Of a stretch of DNA of 64,000 nt, positions 1-7,801 are shown piece after piece; the first letter of the stretch is position 1; every line of letters starts with the position of its first letter. Made by a program: the position numbers and the translations under genes. This DNA is from Mycoplasmoidaceae bacterium (GTDB lineage: Bacteria > Bacillota_I > Bacilli_A > Mycoplasmatales > Mycoplasmoidaceae), in contig JAKSVS010000001.1 of NCBI GenBank assembly GCA_024407815.1, positions 1-64,000 on the forward strand. The letters run 5' to 3'. Below the pieces are notes generated by a model. That model was not told the origin of the DNA. It saw nothing but the letters and a program-made list of their open reading frames with translations, and made no database searches.

Positions 1-23
1 GTCTTTTTATATTTAATTGCCAT
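1..23 (-). CDS. rplB: Ribosomal protein L2 (5' end only)
   Basis: Only the first seven codons lie in the window: ATG at 23-21 reading MAIKYKK, which matches the usual L2 start. A strong Shine-Dalgarno (AGGAGG, complement of 30-35) precedes it and overlaps the stop codon of rplW. L2 is a core 50S protein near the peptidyl-transferase centre. The position after L23 is the standard S10-operon order, which is the main support. Confidence 0.85.
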
Positions 24-34
24 AGTCTACCTCC

Positions 35-493
35 TTAGTGATTTTTATTTGTTTGCTTTCTTCAAGCAGTTTTCTTTTCAGAAGTTTCAACTTTAGTTTC
101 TTGTTTAACTTCTTTAGCAACTGGTTTAGCTACTTCTTTAGCTGCAGGTTTATCAGCTTTTACTGTAGCATTAGCTGAAGCTTGTTTAGCTTTAGCTTCA
201 AAGTCTTCTTTAGATATAGCGATATCTTTACCATTTGGTAAAGTAATATAAGCAATTTTAAATGCTTTTGTATATCCTGGATGCATTGTACCAGTTCTAG
301 TTGCTACAGATTTTCTAATCATTGTAGTAACAGCTTCAGGTTCAATATCAAAGATAGAAGCAAAAGCTAATTCAATATCTTTCTTTGTTGCTTTGATATT
401 TACAATGAAAGCATATTTTTTCTTATCTTCTACTCTCTTTGAATAACTTTTTTCAGTTAAGTAAGGTTTAAGAATAACATTAGTTAATTGCAT
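35..493 (-). CDS. rplW: Ribosomal protein L23
   Basis: 50S protein at the polypeptide exit tunnel, docking site for trigger factor and SRP. The first ~95 residues are a normal L23 domain, with the conserved start MQLTNVILKPYLTEKS and a K/R-rich loop. The remainder is an Ala/Lys/Glu-rich low-complexity tail. A TGA at 64-62 is read as Trp; the real stop is TAA at 37-35, giving 152 residues. That stop runs directly into the rplB Shine-Dalgarno. The start codon overlaps the rplD stop (TAATG), so translation is probably coupled. Confidence 0.95.
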
Positions 494-1110
494 TATTTCT
501 TACCTCCTAAAAGATCTTTAGCTGCACTTGCGCAAAGAATTATTTTCTTAGCCGCTAAAACGTCGTATGCAGAGACTTGCTTTGCAAATTTTGTTTGAGC
601 CTTAGCAATATTCTTAGTTGCCTTTATAGCCTTTGTGTCTTTAGCACATAAAACAAACAAAATTCTTTGTCAATAAATTTTTAGCACTTTTAATAGTTTA
701 GCGAAGTCTTTAGTTTTAGCTTTTTGGCAAGCAGCATCATCAATGATGATGAAATTTTTAGCGTTTTGGTTAAGAGCCATAGCTAGAGCTGCTTGACTAA
801 CTTTTTTATTTACTTTAAATTTATAGTTTCTGTTTGGCTTAGGTCCAAAAGCAACACCACCACCTACGTAGTGGGGGTTTCTAATTGAACCTTGACGAGC
901 ATTACCTGTATGTTTTTGAGGAACTGGTTTTCTACCACCACCACGAACTTCAGCTTTTGTCAAAGTTGAGTGTGTTCCTTGTCTTCTACCAGCAGTTTCA
1001 GCAATAATTTGGTCAAATAAAACTTGACTAGAAGCTTTTACTTCTTTTAAATTTGGTACAAATTCACCAACTGTTTTACCAGATAAATCAATAATGTTTA
1101 GTTTTTCCAT
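493..1110 (-). CDS. rplD: Ribosomal protein L4
   Basis: 50S protein L4 (uL4) lining the exit tunnel. 205 residues, normal family length, with the conserved stretch TKAEVRGGGRKPVPQKHTG that forms the tunnel loop. One TGA (near 670) is read as Trp; without this the C-terminal third would be lost. The end, KDLLGGKK, contains the Shine-Dalgarno for rplW. The gene starts 2 nt after the rplC stop. In many bacteria L4 autoregulates the S10 operon, but I see no evidence for that here. Confidence 0.96.
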
Positions 1111-1112
1111 AA

Positions 1113-1967
1113 TTATTTACCTCCTTGCGTTGGCTTGCCAGAAGCTTTGGCAGCAGCTTTTTCTTGTTCTTTCTTAGCTTGAGCTGCAGCTTCTTTTTCT
1201 CTTTTTTCTGCTTCAGCTTTAGCTGCATCTGCTTTATCCATAGCTTCGTTTGCTTGTTTAACTGCTTCTTTGTCTTGAAGCTTCTCGTTCTTTTCTTGAA
1301 CTGCTTCCATGTTTTCTTTTGTAATAATAACTGGAGGAATTACAGGTTTTGTTCTCTTAACAGAATTCTTGATGAAGACAACACCATTAGCAGGGCCAGG
1401 GATGGCTCCGAAAATTGTCATTGTGTTATCTGCATCATTAACGAAAAGAACTTGTAGGTTTTGAATTGTTACCAATTCACAACCATAATGTCCAGACATT
1501 CTTTGGCCTTTTCTAACTCTTTGTGCTTGACTACCACCACGACCCATAGCAATTGAACCTTGGTATCTGTGTGGATAACCTGCACCGTGACTTAACGGAC
1601 CAATTTTAAAGTTTCATCTCTTAATTGCTCCAGTAAATCCACGACCTTTTGTTGTACCTTGCACATCAACAAATTCACCAGGTTTAAATTGATTAGCTTT
1701 TAATTCGTCACCAACTTTAAAACCGGTTACATTTGCAAATTCATGAATTTGCCTGTAGTTTTTGTCAGACTTAACTGCTTTAAAGACGCCAAGTTGTGCT
1801 TTGTTAAGCTTCTTGCCGTCAACACTATCAAAACCAACCTTGATAGCTTTATCTTTAACTTGAATTACCCTATTTGGTTCGCAATAAACGACTGTAGCTG
1901 GTCAAACCTTACCAGTTTCATCGAACAATTGAACCATTCCTATTTTCTTTCCTAATACACATTTCAT
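1113..1967 (-). CDS. rplC: Ribosomal protein L3 with long charged C-terminal tail
   Basis: 50S protein L3 (uL3), an early assembly protein near the peptidyl-transferase centre. The first ~205 residues are the L3 core: start MKCVLGKKIGMVQLFDE, then the conserved GRGFTGAIKRWNF and SHGAGYPHRYQGS segments. Residues ~210-284 are an Ala/Lys/Glu-rich helical tail that bacterial L3 usually lacks. The tail resembles the one on L23 in the same operon, and such tails are common in mollicute ribosomal proteins. Start at 1967 sits 12 nt downstream of rpsJ. Total 284 residues. Confidence 0.95.
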
Positions 1968-1979
1968 AGTTGGTATCTC

Positions 1980-2285
1980 CTACAAAACGATTTGGAATTC
2001 AACAGAAGAAGGAATGCTTAATCTCTTTAAGCTATCCATCACTTTAGGGTTAATGTTACTCAAAACGATTAAACGTTTATGAGTTCTTTTTTCGAATTGT
2101 TCCATTGAAGATTTATTTACGTGTGGTGCACGACAAATAGTAATGATTTCTTTACGTGTTGGTAAAGGAATTGGACCCTTAATGTCACAATTGTTATTTC
2201 TTGCGATTTCAATTATTTTCTTAGTTGATTGATCAAGAGATGCCTGATCGTAAGAAAACAATTTGATTCTCAATTCTTGTTTCAT
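1980..2285 (-). CDS. rpsJ: Ribosomal protein S10
   Basis: 30S protein S10 (uS10), also NusE in transcription antitermination. 101 residues, full family length, with conserved [19 protein letters not shown] and the C-terminal core. It is the first gene of the S10 operon, and the promoter region lies upstream at about 2376-2404. It starts with ATG preceded by AAAAGGAAA as a modest ribosome-binding site. Confidence 0.97.
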   Translation of the reverse strand: MKQELRIKLFSYDQASLDQSTKKIIEIARNNNCDIKGPIPLPTRKEIITICRAPHVNKSSMEQFEKRTHKRLIVLSNINPKVMDSLKRLSIPSSVEFQIVL

Positions 2286-2367
2286 AACATTTCCTTTTAG
2301 TTTTTTCTTTGTTCACTATTGTTTAGAACAACGACAACACTTTTTGGTGTATCACTTTTCTAAAATA

Positions 2368-2388
2368 GTTTATATATTATATATAAAC
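2368..2388 (-). promoter_or_regulatory. Palindromic -10 region of the S10 operon promoter
   Basis: A 10-bp inverted repeat with a one-base centre contains TATAAT on the minus strand (2381-2376), about 95 nt upstream of rpsJ. It is the only good -10 in the 245-nt gap 2286-2530. The -35 region is A/T only. The symmetry may simply reflect AT-richness. Confidence 0.5.
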
Positions 2389-2432
2389 GGTAAAAATAAA
2401 AAAATATTTAAATTTTATTTTTTTAGGAGAGA

Positions 2433-2473
2433 AAAAAATGTGGTTGTACAACGACAAACAACACACATTTTTT
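2433..2473. terminator. Second hairpin between lipoprotein gene and S10 promoter
   Basis: Arms AAAAAATGTG(G)TTGT and ACAAC(A)CACATTTTTT pair over about 14 bp with a small bulge and have A/T runs on both sides. It lies downstream of the terminator at 2495-2515 for the minus-strand lipoprotein, so it may be a back-up terminator that insulates the S10 promoter. Confidence 0.45.
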
Positions 2474-2494
2474 CCACAAATTATTAACAAAAAT

Positions 2495-2515
2495 AAAAAA
2501 CGCAAAGCGTTTTTT
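2495..2515 (-). terminator. Rho-independent terminator of LRR lipoprotein gene
   Basis: Perfect 9-bp stem AAAAAACGC / GCGTTTTTT with an AAA loop, 15 nt after the TAG stop at 2530 on the minus strand. It is followed by a T-rich run. Confidence 0.8.
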
Positions 2516-2529
2516 ATCTTAAAAATTAC

Positions 2530-4005
2530 CTATATTCCAACCATTAAATCAGCATAATTGGCTCAAATTCCGGTATTTTTATACTTTTCTAACGATTTTG
2601 ATGGTACTTTAATTTGTTTTAATGATGTTGATGTGGAAAACAACGGACCGGACAGAAGTGGAGGTTCTTCATTTAATATTTCAATTGTTTCCAAACCAGA
2701 ACATTCATCAAAAACATTTGAACCAATTGACTCAATTGATGACCCAAATATTATTTGATCTACACCGGATTTAGCAAATGCACAGTCGTCGACAGCAATA
2801 GCTGGTTGTTGAATATTTAACTTTAACTTTGAGCAATTATAAAAACTGTTTTCACCAATATGAACAAGTTGCGGCTGCGAATATGTTGTAAAGAGAGAAA
2901 CATGGGTACAATTATAAAATGCATTGTTACCAACGTATTTAACTCCTGGCATTGCTAGACCATATAACGATCTTTCTTCCGCAAAAGCGGAATCTTCAAT
3001 CGTTTCTATTCATTCGGGCAAAATAACGGTAACGAGCATTGATGAAATGGCTGCAAAGTTTTCACGTATAGAAGTAACTTTGCTACCATAAATTTCATTC
3101 AGAACTTGTTCTGGTCAAATCGTTTGTGTTTTGTTTTCAGCTTTCGAAATTCCTCACGTTTCATTAACGTTTGTTCGAGAGTATGAAAGACCCGTTGTCT
3201 CGTCTACATATGAGCAGCCATCAACACAATTGATTGTTATGGTTGTAATAACATACAAATCGGGATTAGATATACTCTTTGTAAATACCTCAATCGAATA
3301 TTCTCCGATATAAGTGTCATCTATATCGTTTGACATTGTTATTTGACATGTTGGACCATATTCTTTGAGATAAAAGAGTGATTTATCATTCAAATCGCCT
3401 TGTTTTGGCCCTCAATAGGATATTACTCTTCAGTAGCAGTTGTTATCTACATCAATTTCATCATACCCTTCTCTGGTTGCTATCGATTTTAATGTCATAT
3501 AGCTTCCACCTTGGGTGAAAAAGAATGAATTACCTGAAGTCTCTATCTCTAAGTTATCAGGTGGAACGATCTCTGGTTCGGTTTGTTCGATTAGGACGCT
3601 AAAGCTTTTAAATTGTGATTTTACCTTTCCGCTGGAGTCTTGTGCGTGCAAAACAAACTCATAACTACCAGGATTTGCTAATCCACTCACGTTGATTTTC
3701 ATCTCTTCATCAACTCATACTATGTCACCGTATCCATTATTATCTGTAGAATCAACAATTACGTCTGTATTGGCAGTTAAATGCTGTCCATATTGATCAA
3801 AGCATTCGACCTGCACACAACCACTAGTTTTAGTTTGATTTCCTTGTTTTACTTCTAATGAAGATTGCGGCAGCGAAAAAGAGATTGATGATAATACTTT
3901 TGTATCAGCTTTATCAGCACAGCATGATAATGATGTTATCATTGCAGCGGATTGAATGGTGGAAGCTGCACATACCACCTTTTTTAATAAACTAATATTT
4001 CCCAT
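2530..4005 (-). CDS. Surface lipoprotein with BspA-type leucine-rich repeats
   Basis: Predicted 491-residue secreted lipoprotein. Residues 1-28 are a signal peptide ending in a lipobox-like LSCC, so lipid attachment is at Cys28/29. Residues ~35-230 look like two or more beta-rich, Ig-like extracellular modules; I infer this from composition only. Residues ~290-480 are LRR_5/BspA-type repeats, with motifs such as IGENSFYNC, IESIGSNVFDECSGLETI and LKQIKVPSKSLEKYK. The protein ends in the typical WANYADLMV tail. BspA-like proteins act in adhesion and host or bacterial binding in other anaerobes. TGA=Trp is needed at several places. The start has no Shine-Dalgarno and sits just below a conserved upstream element (4006-4050). 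Confidence 0.82.
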
Positions 4006-4050
4006 ACTTATACTTTTGCAAAAAATAGGAAAATTTCCGAAAAAAAATAA
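4006..4050 (-). promoter_or_regulatory. Upstream element shared with the gene at 4600-4880
   Basis: The minus strand reads TTTTTTGCAAAAGTATAAGT directly before the ATG at 4005, with TTTTTTTTCGGAAA a few bases further upstream. Nearly the same arrangement occurs at 4911-4950 before the next minus-strand gene. The GTATAA part may be a -10, which would give a leaderless or near-leaderless mRNA. Confidence 0.5.
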
Positions 4051-4077
4051 AAATAAAATGGTTTTAGAGGTTTTATT

Positions 4078-4580
4078 ATGGAAATAAAAAAATGAAAACT
4101 TTTTAAGAGAACAATTTCGCTAAACATTTCGTCTTTTCTTATTTCGCTCTCTCTCAATTTATTTTGCTATTCTCGGTTATGAATCCCAATGTTCCTGATT
4201 CGACACATAGATTCGTATACATCTCATATATTATTTGTGGCATTTTTACCTTTGCCTTTTCTCTTATCTCTGCCATAATTGCTGGAACAATGATTAAAAC
4301 TATAATTTTGAATAGAGATAAAAGTGGCAGAAATAATAGCATATGGATTGTGTCACTCATATTCAATATTGTTGACTTCGTCGGATTGCTATTCGGAACG
4401 ATTTTATCATTACTATCATTAGTTATCCAATATTCTCAAGCGGTTATTTATCTTCTCTCTTTTGTAATATCGTTGGGGTTAACTATTTCTTTGCCGAGTG
4501 CAATTGTTAGCTTAACATTATTTAAAAAGTACAAAGGCATTACAGGGGCTTGTGAATATGAGAGTATAAACAAAAAATAG
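4078..4580 (+). pseudogene. Small multi-spanning membrane protein, frameshifted
   Basis: ATG at 4078 follows AGAGG (4066-4070) and opens with MEIKKWKLFKRTISLN, a basic cytoplasmic start followed by a hydrophobic stretch. This frame stops early. From about 4160 the +2 frame carries a clean open frame to the TAG at 4580, with at least three further transmembrane segments and a Lys-rich end. Joining the two needs one extra T in the T-run near 4158-4165, giving about 167 residues and four membrane segments. I do not recognise the family. A shorter protein starting at ATG 4179 is the alternative. It converges on the gene at 4600-4880 and shares its terminator. Confidence 0.55.
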
Positions 4581-4600
4581 AGGTTAATCCTCTATTTTTT
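4572..4600. terminator. Bidirectional terminator
   Basis: Stem AAAAAATAGAGG / CCTCTATTTTTT with loop TTAAT. The stop codon of the plus-strand gene lies in the 5' arm. T-runs on both strands let it serve both convergent genes. Confidence 0.85.
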
Positions 4601-4880
4601 TAGCGCTTTAAGTTATTAAGTTTGATAACCCGAAGTAATAGTTTGTGGTCTTTCTGCAACAACTTGTGGTCTTTTTCTTGATTATCAATAACCTGTTGAA
4701 AAACATCCTTGTTCCATTGAACAAATCATTGTAGCGGTTGTTGTGGAGTCTTTTTTTTCTTTCCATAAGAACTACAATTTCTTCAAGATTATCTTTATAT
4801 GTTTTAGATAGTTTGACTAGCTCTGCAGCTGTCAACATCTTGACAAAATTATAGTTTGCTTTTATATATTTGTTTTCCAT
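4600..4880 (-). pseudogene. Unknown small protein interrupted at an A8 tract
   Basis: ATG at 4880 reads MENKYIKANYNFVKMLTAAE and stays plausible for ~40 residues. It then meets GGAAAGAAAAAAAAGACTCC (A8 at 4758-4751). In the present frame the rest is unnatural (KKKTTSCCRKTTNYY) and stops at 4608. One more A would continue as TPQQPLQWFVQW and NQEKDHKLLQKDHKLLL, ending at TAA 4602-4600, about 93 residues with a C-terminal heptad-like helix. The in-frame TGA-Trp codon in the alternative frame supports that version. Family not recognised. Slippage at the A8 tract could be biological (on/off switching) or an assembly error. Confidence 0.55.
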
Positions 4881-4910
4881 AAATTTTATGCTCTATAGAG
4901 CATCCTCCAT

Positions 4911-4950
4911 ATATACTTTTGCAAAAAACCCCAAAAATTCCGAAAAAAAT
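4911..4950 (-). promoter_or_regulatory. Second copy of the TTTTTTGCAAAAGTATA upstream element
   Basis: The minus strand has TTTTTTTCGGAATTTTTGG, then TTTTTTGCAAAAGTATATATG, closely matching 4006-4050. Here an ATG lies at the same offset as in the lipoprotein gene but opens only a five-codon reading frame; the real start is 30 nt further down at 4880. A small palindrome (GCTCTATAGAGC) lies between. Confidence 0.5.
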
Positions 4951-4952
4951 GA

Positions 4953-4997
4953 AAATTTGTCGTCCAGCCTCATTTTATGCGGGCTTACGACAAATTT
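4953..4997 (-). terminator. Terminator of ridA operon
   Basis: Long inverted repeat: 11-bp outer arms AAATTTGTCGT / ACGACAAATTT plus an inner AGCC/GGCT pairing, about 20 nt after the ridA stop. The minus strand then runs into TTTTCATTTTTTT. Confidence 0.75.
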
Positions 4998-5017
4998 ATT
5001 TTTGAAAAATCGATTAA

Positions 5018-5389
5018 TTATTTAACAGCAATTACATCAATTTCAACTTTTGCTTGTTTTACAAGTTCAGCTCTAACACAAGCTCTAGCTGGTTTGTGGT
5101 TTCCGAAGTATTCAGCATATACTTTGTTACATCCAGCAAAATCATTTAAGCTTGATAAATATACACCACACTTAATAACTGATTCCTTAGGGAATCCAGC
5201 TTCTTTTAGTACAGCATCAATATTAGCAAAAACTTGTTTAGTTTGAGCTTCAATGGTGTCTCCAGCTAGGTTTCCAGTAGCAGGAACAATACCTAGCATT
5301 CCTGACATATATAGAGTGTTACCAGCAACAATTGCTTGACAGTATGGGCCAAGAGCTGCAGGAGCGTTTTTAGAATTAATTACTTTCAT
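5018..5389 (-). CDS. ridA: RidA/YjgF-family enamine-imine deaminase
   Basis: 123 residues, full family length. RidA hydrolyses reactive enamine/imine intermediates made by PLP enzymes, releasing 2-oxo acids and ammonia. Features seen are the N-terminal APAALGPYCQAI segment, G-x-x-LYMSG and the C-terminal RACVRAELVKQAKVEIDVIA block, in which the conserved Arg contacts the substrate carboxylate and the Glu activates water. It begins 12 nt after prs and is probably co-transcribed with it. Few mollicute PLP enzymes would need it, so its exact substrate here is unknown. Confidence 0.92.
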   Translation of the reverse strand: MKVINSKNAPAALGPYCQAIVAGNTLYMSGMLGIVPATGNLAGDTIEAQTKQVFANIDAVLKEAGFPKESVIKCGVYLSSLNDFAGCNKVYAEYFGNHKPARACVRAELVKQAKVEIDVIAVK

Positions 5390-5401
5390 ATTTATTTCCT
5401 T

Positions 5402-6385
5402 TTATATTTTCTTTGTAACTTTTTTGTATAGTTGGGTCATGGATCTAGCTTCTTCAGACAAGTAAACTTTAAGAATTTCAGCAATAAGCGGAGCAAGGTC
5501 AACTACTTTTAGTCCTTTTATACCTAATTTATATACATGGTCAATTGAGTTACCAATATATAATTTATCAATTTGCTTTTTAGCGATTGCTTTGTTAAAG
5601 TTTTTGATAGCATCGTGGCTGAATAAACCGTGAGTTGCACCAGCAAATATTTTCTTTGCGCCTTTTTCCTTTAGCACCTTGCTGGCAGCAAGCAATGTTC
5701 CACCTGTATCGATCATATCGTCCACGATTATTACATTCTTATTCTTTACATCACCAAGAACATTGGCTATTTCAGCTTTATTTGGTTCAGGTCTTCTTTT
5801 ATCAAGAATAGCAACTGGTAAACCATATACATCTGATAGGTCACGAACACGTTTAACAGAACCATAGTCAGGTGAAACAATAACTGTATTTTTAATACCA
5901 GCATCTTTAACAATGCTTGATAGTATTATTTGACTAGCAGAACATGTATCAACTGGCATATCGAAGAAACCTTGCGATTGAACAGAGTGAATATCAATAA
6001 CTGCCACTCTTGTTGCACCAGCTTCTTCGACTAAATCAGCAACCAATTTACAAGTAATTGGTTCTCGTCCGTTAGATTTGCGATCTTGTCTTGCATAACC
6101 ATAGTAAGGGAACAAAACAGTAATTGTTTTAGCGCTAGCTCGTTTAAACGAATCAATTGCAATCAACAACTCCATTAAGTTTTCATTGACTGGTTTAGAT
6201 GTCGATTGGATAATATAAACATTTTTGTTTCTAATAACCTCAACCGACTTAACCATTGTTTCACCATCAGCGAAATGTTTAATTTCAACAGGTGACAATG
6301 GCATTTTTAAACACTTAGCTACTCTTTTTCCTAATTCTTTACTTCCGGAAAGAGCAAATAAGATGTTTTTATTTTTCTTTTCCAT
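5402..6385 (-). CDS. prs: Ribose-phosphate pyrophosphokinase (PRPP synthetase)
   Basis: Makes PRPP from ribose-5-phosphate and ATP for nucleotide salvage. 327 residues, standard length. Motifs seen include FADGETMV near the start, the flexible-loop region PYYGYARQDRKSNGREPIT with catalytic Arg and Lys, and the PRPP loop VIIVDDMIDTGGT. No TGA codon interrupts it. It leads ridA on the same strand. The AT-rich leader contains no clear riboswitch or attenuator. Confidence 0.97.
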   Translation of the reverse strand: MEKKNKNILFALSGSKELGKRVAKCLKMPLSPVEIKHFADGETMVKSVEVIRNKNVYIIQSTSKPVNENLMELLIAIDSFKRASAKTITVLFPYYGYARQDRKSNGREPITCKLVADLVEEAGATRVAVIDIHSVQSQGFFDMPVDTCSASQIILSSIVKDAGIKNTVIVSPDYGSVKRVRDLSDVYGLPVAILDKRRPEPNKAEIANVLGDVKNKNVIIVDDMIDTGGTLLAASKVLKEKGAKKIFAGATHGLFSHDAIKNFNKAIAKKQIDKLYIGNSIDHVYKLGIKGLKVVDLAPLIAEILKVYLSEEARSMTQLYKKVTKKI

Positions 6386-6459
6386 TATTTTCCCCTTTAC
6401 TACAGTTTAATTATAAAACAATAATTAAAAAATAACTACATATGTAGTTATTTTAATTA

Positions 6460-7182
6460 TTAGGCTAATATTTTTGTTATCCATTCACTAAATTTTTTGT
6501 CTTCGGGATATATGCTGTTAAATGCTCTTTCAACGTAATTTGCAATCTTATCAAACAACTCATCCTTTGAATATTTTATTTGTGCATAATCGTCAAAATA
6601 ATAATAGTAAATTGCATTAACTATTTGGTTAGATAGTTGTTCCTTACTAGTTTCTTTAAAAAATAATGCTGATAGTTTATCTTGAACAAAAAATAATTTT
6701 TCAAAATTACTAATACTAAAATCTTTTCCAGTGTCAACTTTAAAATCACGGCCAGTGTTAGTGTTATGATAGTCAAACACATGTTTTACTTCGTAATCTT
6801 TAAAAATATTTAAGTAAGTAATCTTTGCTTCATTTGGTATCGAATCATCCAACAATACTTGCCCAAGTTTTAATAAATCGGTTTTTGTTAATTGTGTGGC
6901 AAAACGTTCAAAAATTTTATCTAGAACTGTTATTTCGTAACCGTTTGTATTAAAAATTTTGATTAGAGAATTTTTGTCTGCTTTGTTAAGTTCTAGTGCC
7001 CATTTGTTTTGGCTGATAAATTTTTTCAAAAGATCAATTTTCGCTTTAATTTCTTCTTGTTCTTTTAATGAAAATAATGGATCATTCAAATTTGATTCCA
7101 AAAGAGATAAAGCCTCATTTTCTCTCTCACTCTTTATTAATTTTTCAGTCTGTTTTAATAGTTTCTCTAAATTATTTTTCAT
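6460..7182 (-). CDS. Mollicute-type helical repeat protein of unknown function (DUF3196-like)
   Basis: 240 residues, no membrane segment or signal peptide. The first ~70 residues (LKQTEKLIKSERENEALSLLE) look like TPR-type helix pairs, and the rest is acidic and rich in Tyr/Asp/Phe. The plan resembles the mycoplasma DUF3196 family, but I assign it only by resemblance. It overlaps the upstream DUF402 gene by 11 nt, so the two are translationally coupled and may act together. Confidence 0.5.
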   Translation of the reverse strand: MKNNLEKLLKQTEKLIKSERENEALSLLESNLNDPLFSLKEQEEIKAKIDLLKKFISQNKWALELNKADKNSLIKIFNTNGYEITVLDKIFERFATQLTKTDLLKLGQVLLDDSIPNEAKITYLNIFKDYEVKHVFDYHNTNTGRDFKVDTGKDFSISNFEKLFFVQDKLSALFFKETSKEQLSNQIVNAIYYYYFDDYAQIKYSKDELFDKIANYVERAFNSIYPEDKKFSEWITKILA

Positions 7183-7741
7183 GACGTTTCCTTGATGTTG
7201 TATTAATTTGTTTTTCTAATTTTTTAAATATGTCTTCATTAAATATTCTTTGGAATTCTTTGTTTTCTAGTTTCTTGATAATTTCATCTTTTACATCTAT
7301 TGATTTTGTTATCAATTTCTTTGGATAGAGCATCTGTTTTGCATGAGCTTCAAATTCTCTTTCATCGAGCACTTTGATGATTTCTAATTGTGAGTTAACA
7401 TCAATTACTCTCACATCCAAATCTAAATCGATGTATTTAATTGCATCTTCTTCAAAAATGTATGGCGAAGCAACATTAAAATAATAATTTATTTTTTTAT
7501 CCTCATTGATGGTAACAAACAAATTGTATCACTCATCTTTAAAAATAACCCATAATGAATCTTTTTTAGAGTGAGAGTGATAAAATTTTTTGCTTTTTGT
7601 CTGACTAATAATCCGACAATTTTGAAGGTCTAGGATAAGGTATTTGTTATTTTCATAGATGACTCTAGGAAATTCAAATGTACGATATAGAGAACCATCA
7701 AATTTATAGGCATGAACAGCCAGTTTGTGGTTTAGTTTCAT
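7172..7741 (-). CDS. DUF402-family nucleoside tri-/diphosphate phosphatase-like protein
   Basis: 189 residues. DUF402 proteins (Bacillus YgaC/Ntdp type) hydrolyse nucleoside tri- and diphosphates. Seen: N-terminal HAYKFDGSLYRTFE, a central WYNLF-type strand, and the hallmark AIKYIDLDLDVRVID with clustered acidic residues, followed by the EFEAHAKQMLYP segment also found in the family. One TGA is read as Trp. It is the first gene of a two-gene unit with the helical protein downstream. Confidence 0.8.
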
Positions 7742-7784
7742 AAGAGGTCTTTTTCCCCTTGCTTACATTATACAAAATAAAAAA

Positions 7785-7797
7785 AGGGCAAAGCCCT
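7785..7797 (-). terminator. Terminator of ABC exporter pair
   Basis: Short stem AGGGC / GCCCT with an AAA loop, 5 nt after the exporter stop at 7802, followed on the minus strand by a run of seven T. Confidence 0.75.
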
Positions 7798-7801
7798 ATT
7801 A

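Noticed and set aside
1125..1457. Plus-strand open frame of ~110 codons, Phe/Ser/Cys-rich
   Set aside because: Antisense shadow of the Ala/Lys/Glu-rich tail of rplC; no ribosome-binding site or family.
2438..2557. Small plus-strand frame starting after AGGAGA (39 codons)
   Set aside because: It runs through two hairpins and into the end of the lipoprotein gene; composition is that of terminators, no conserved features.
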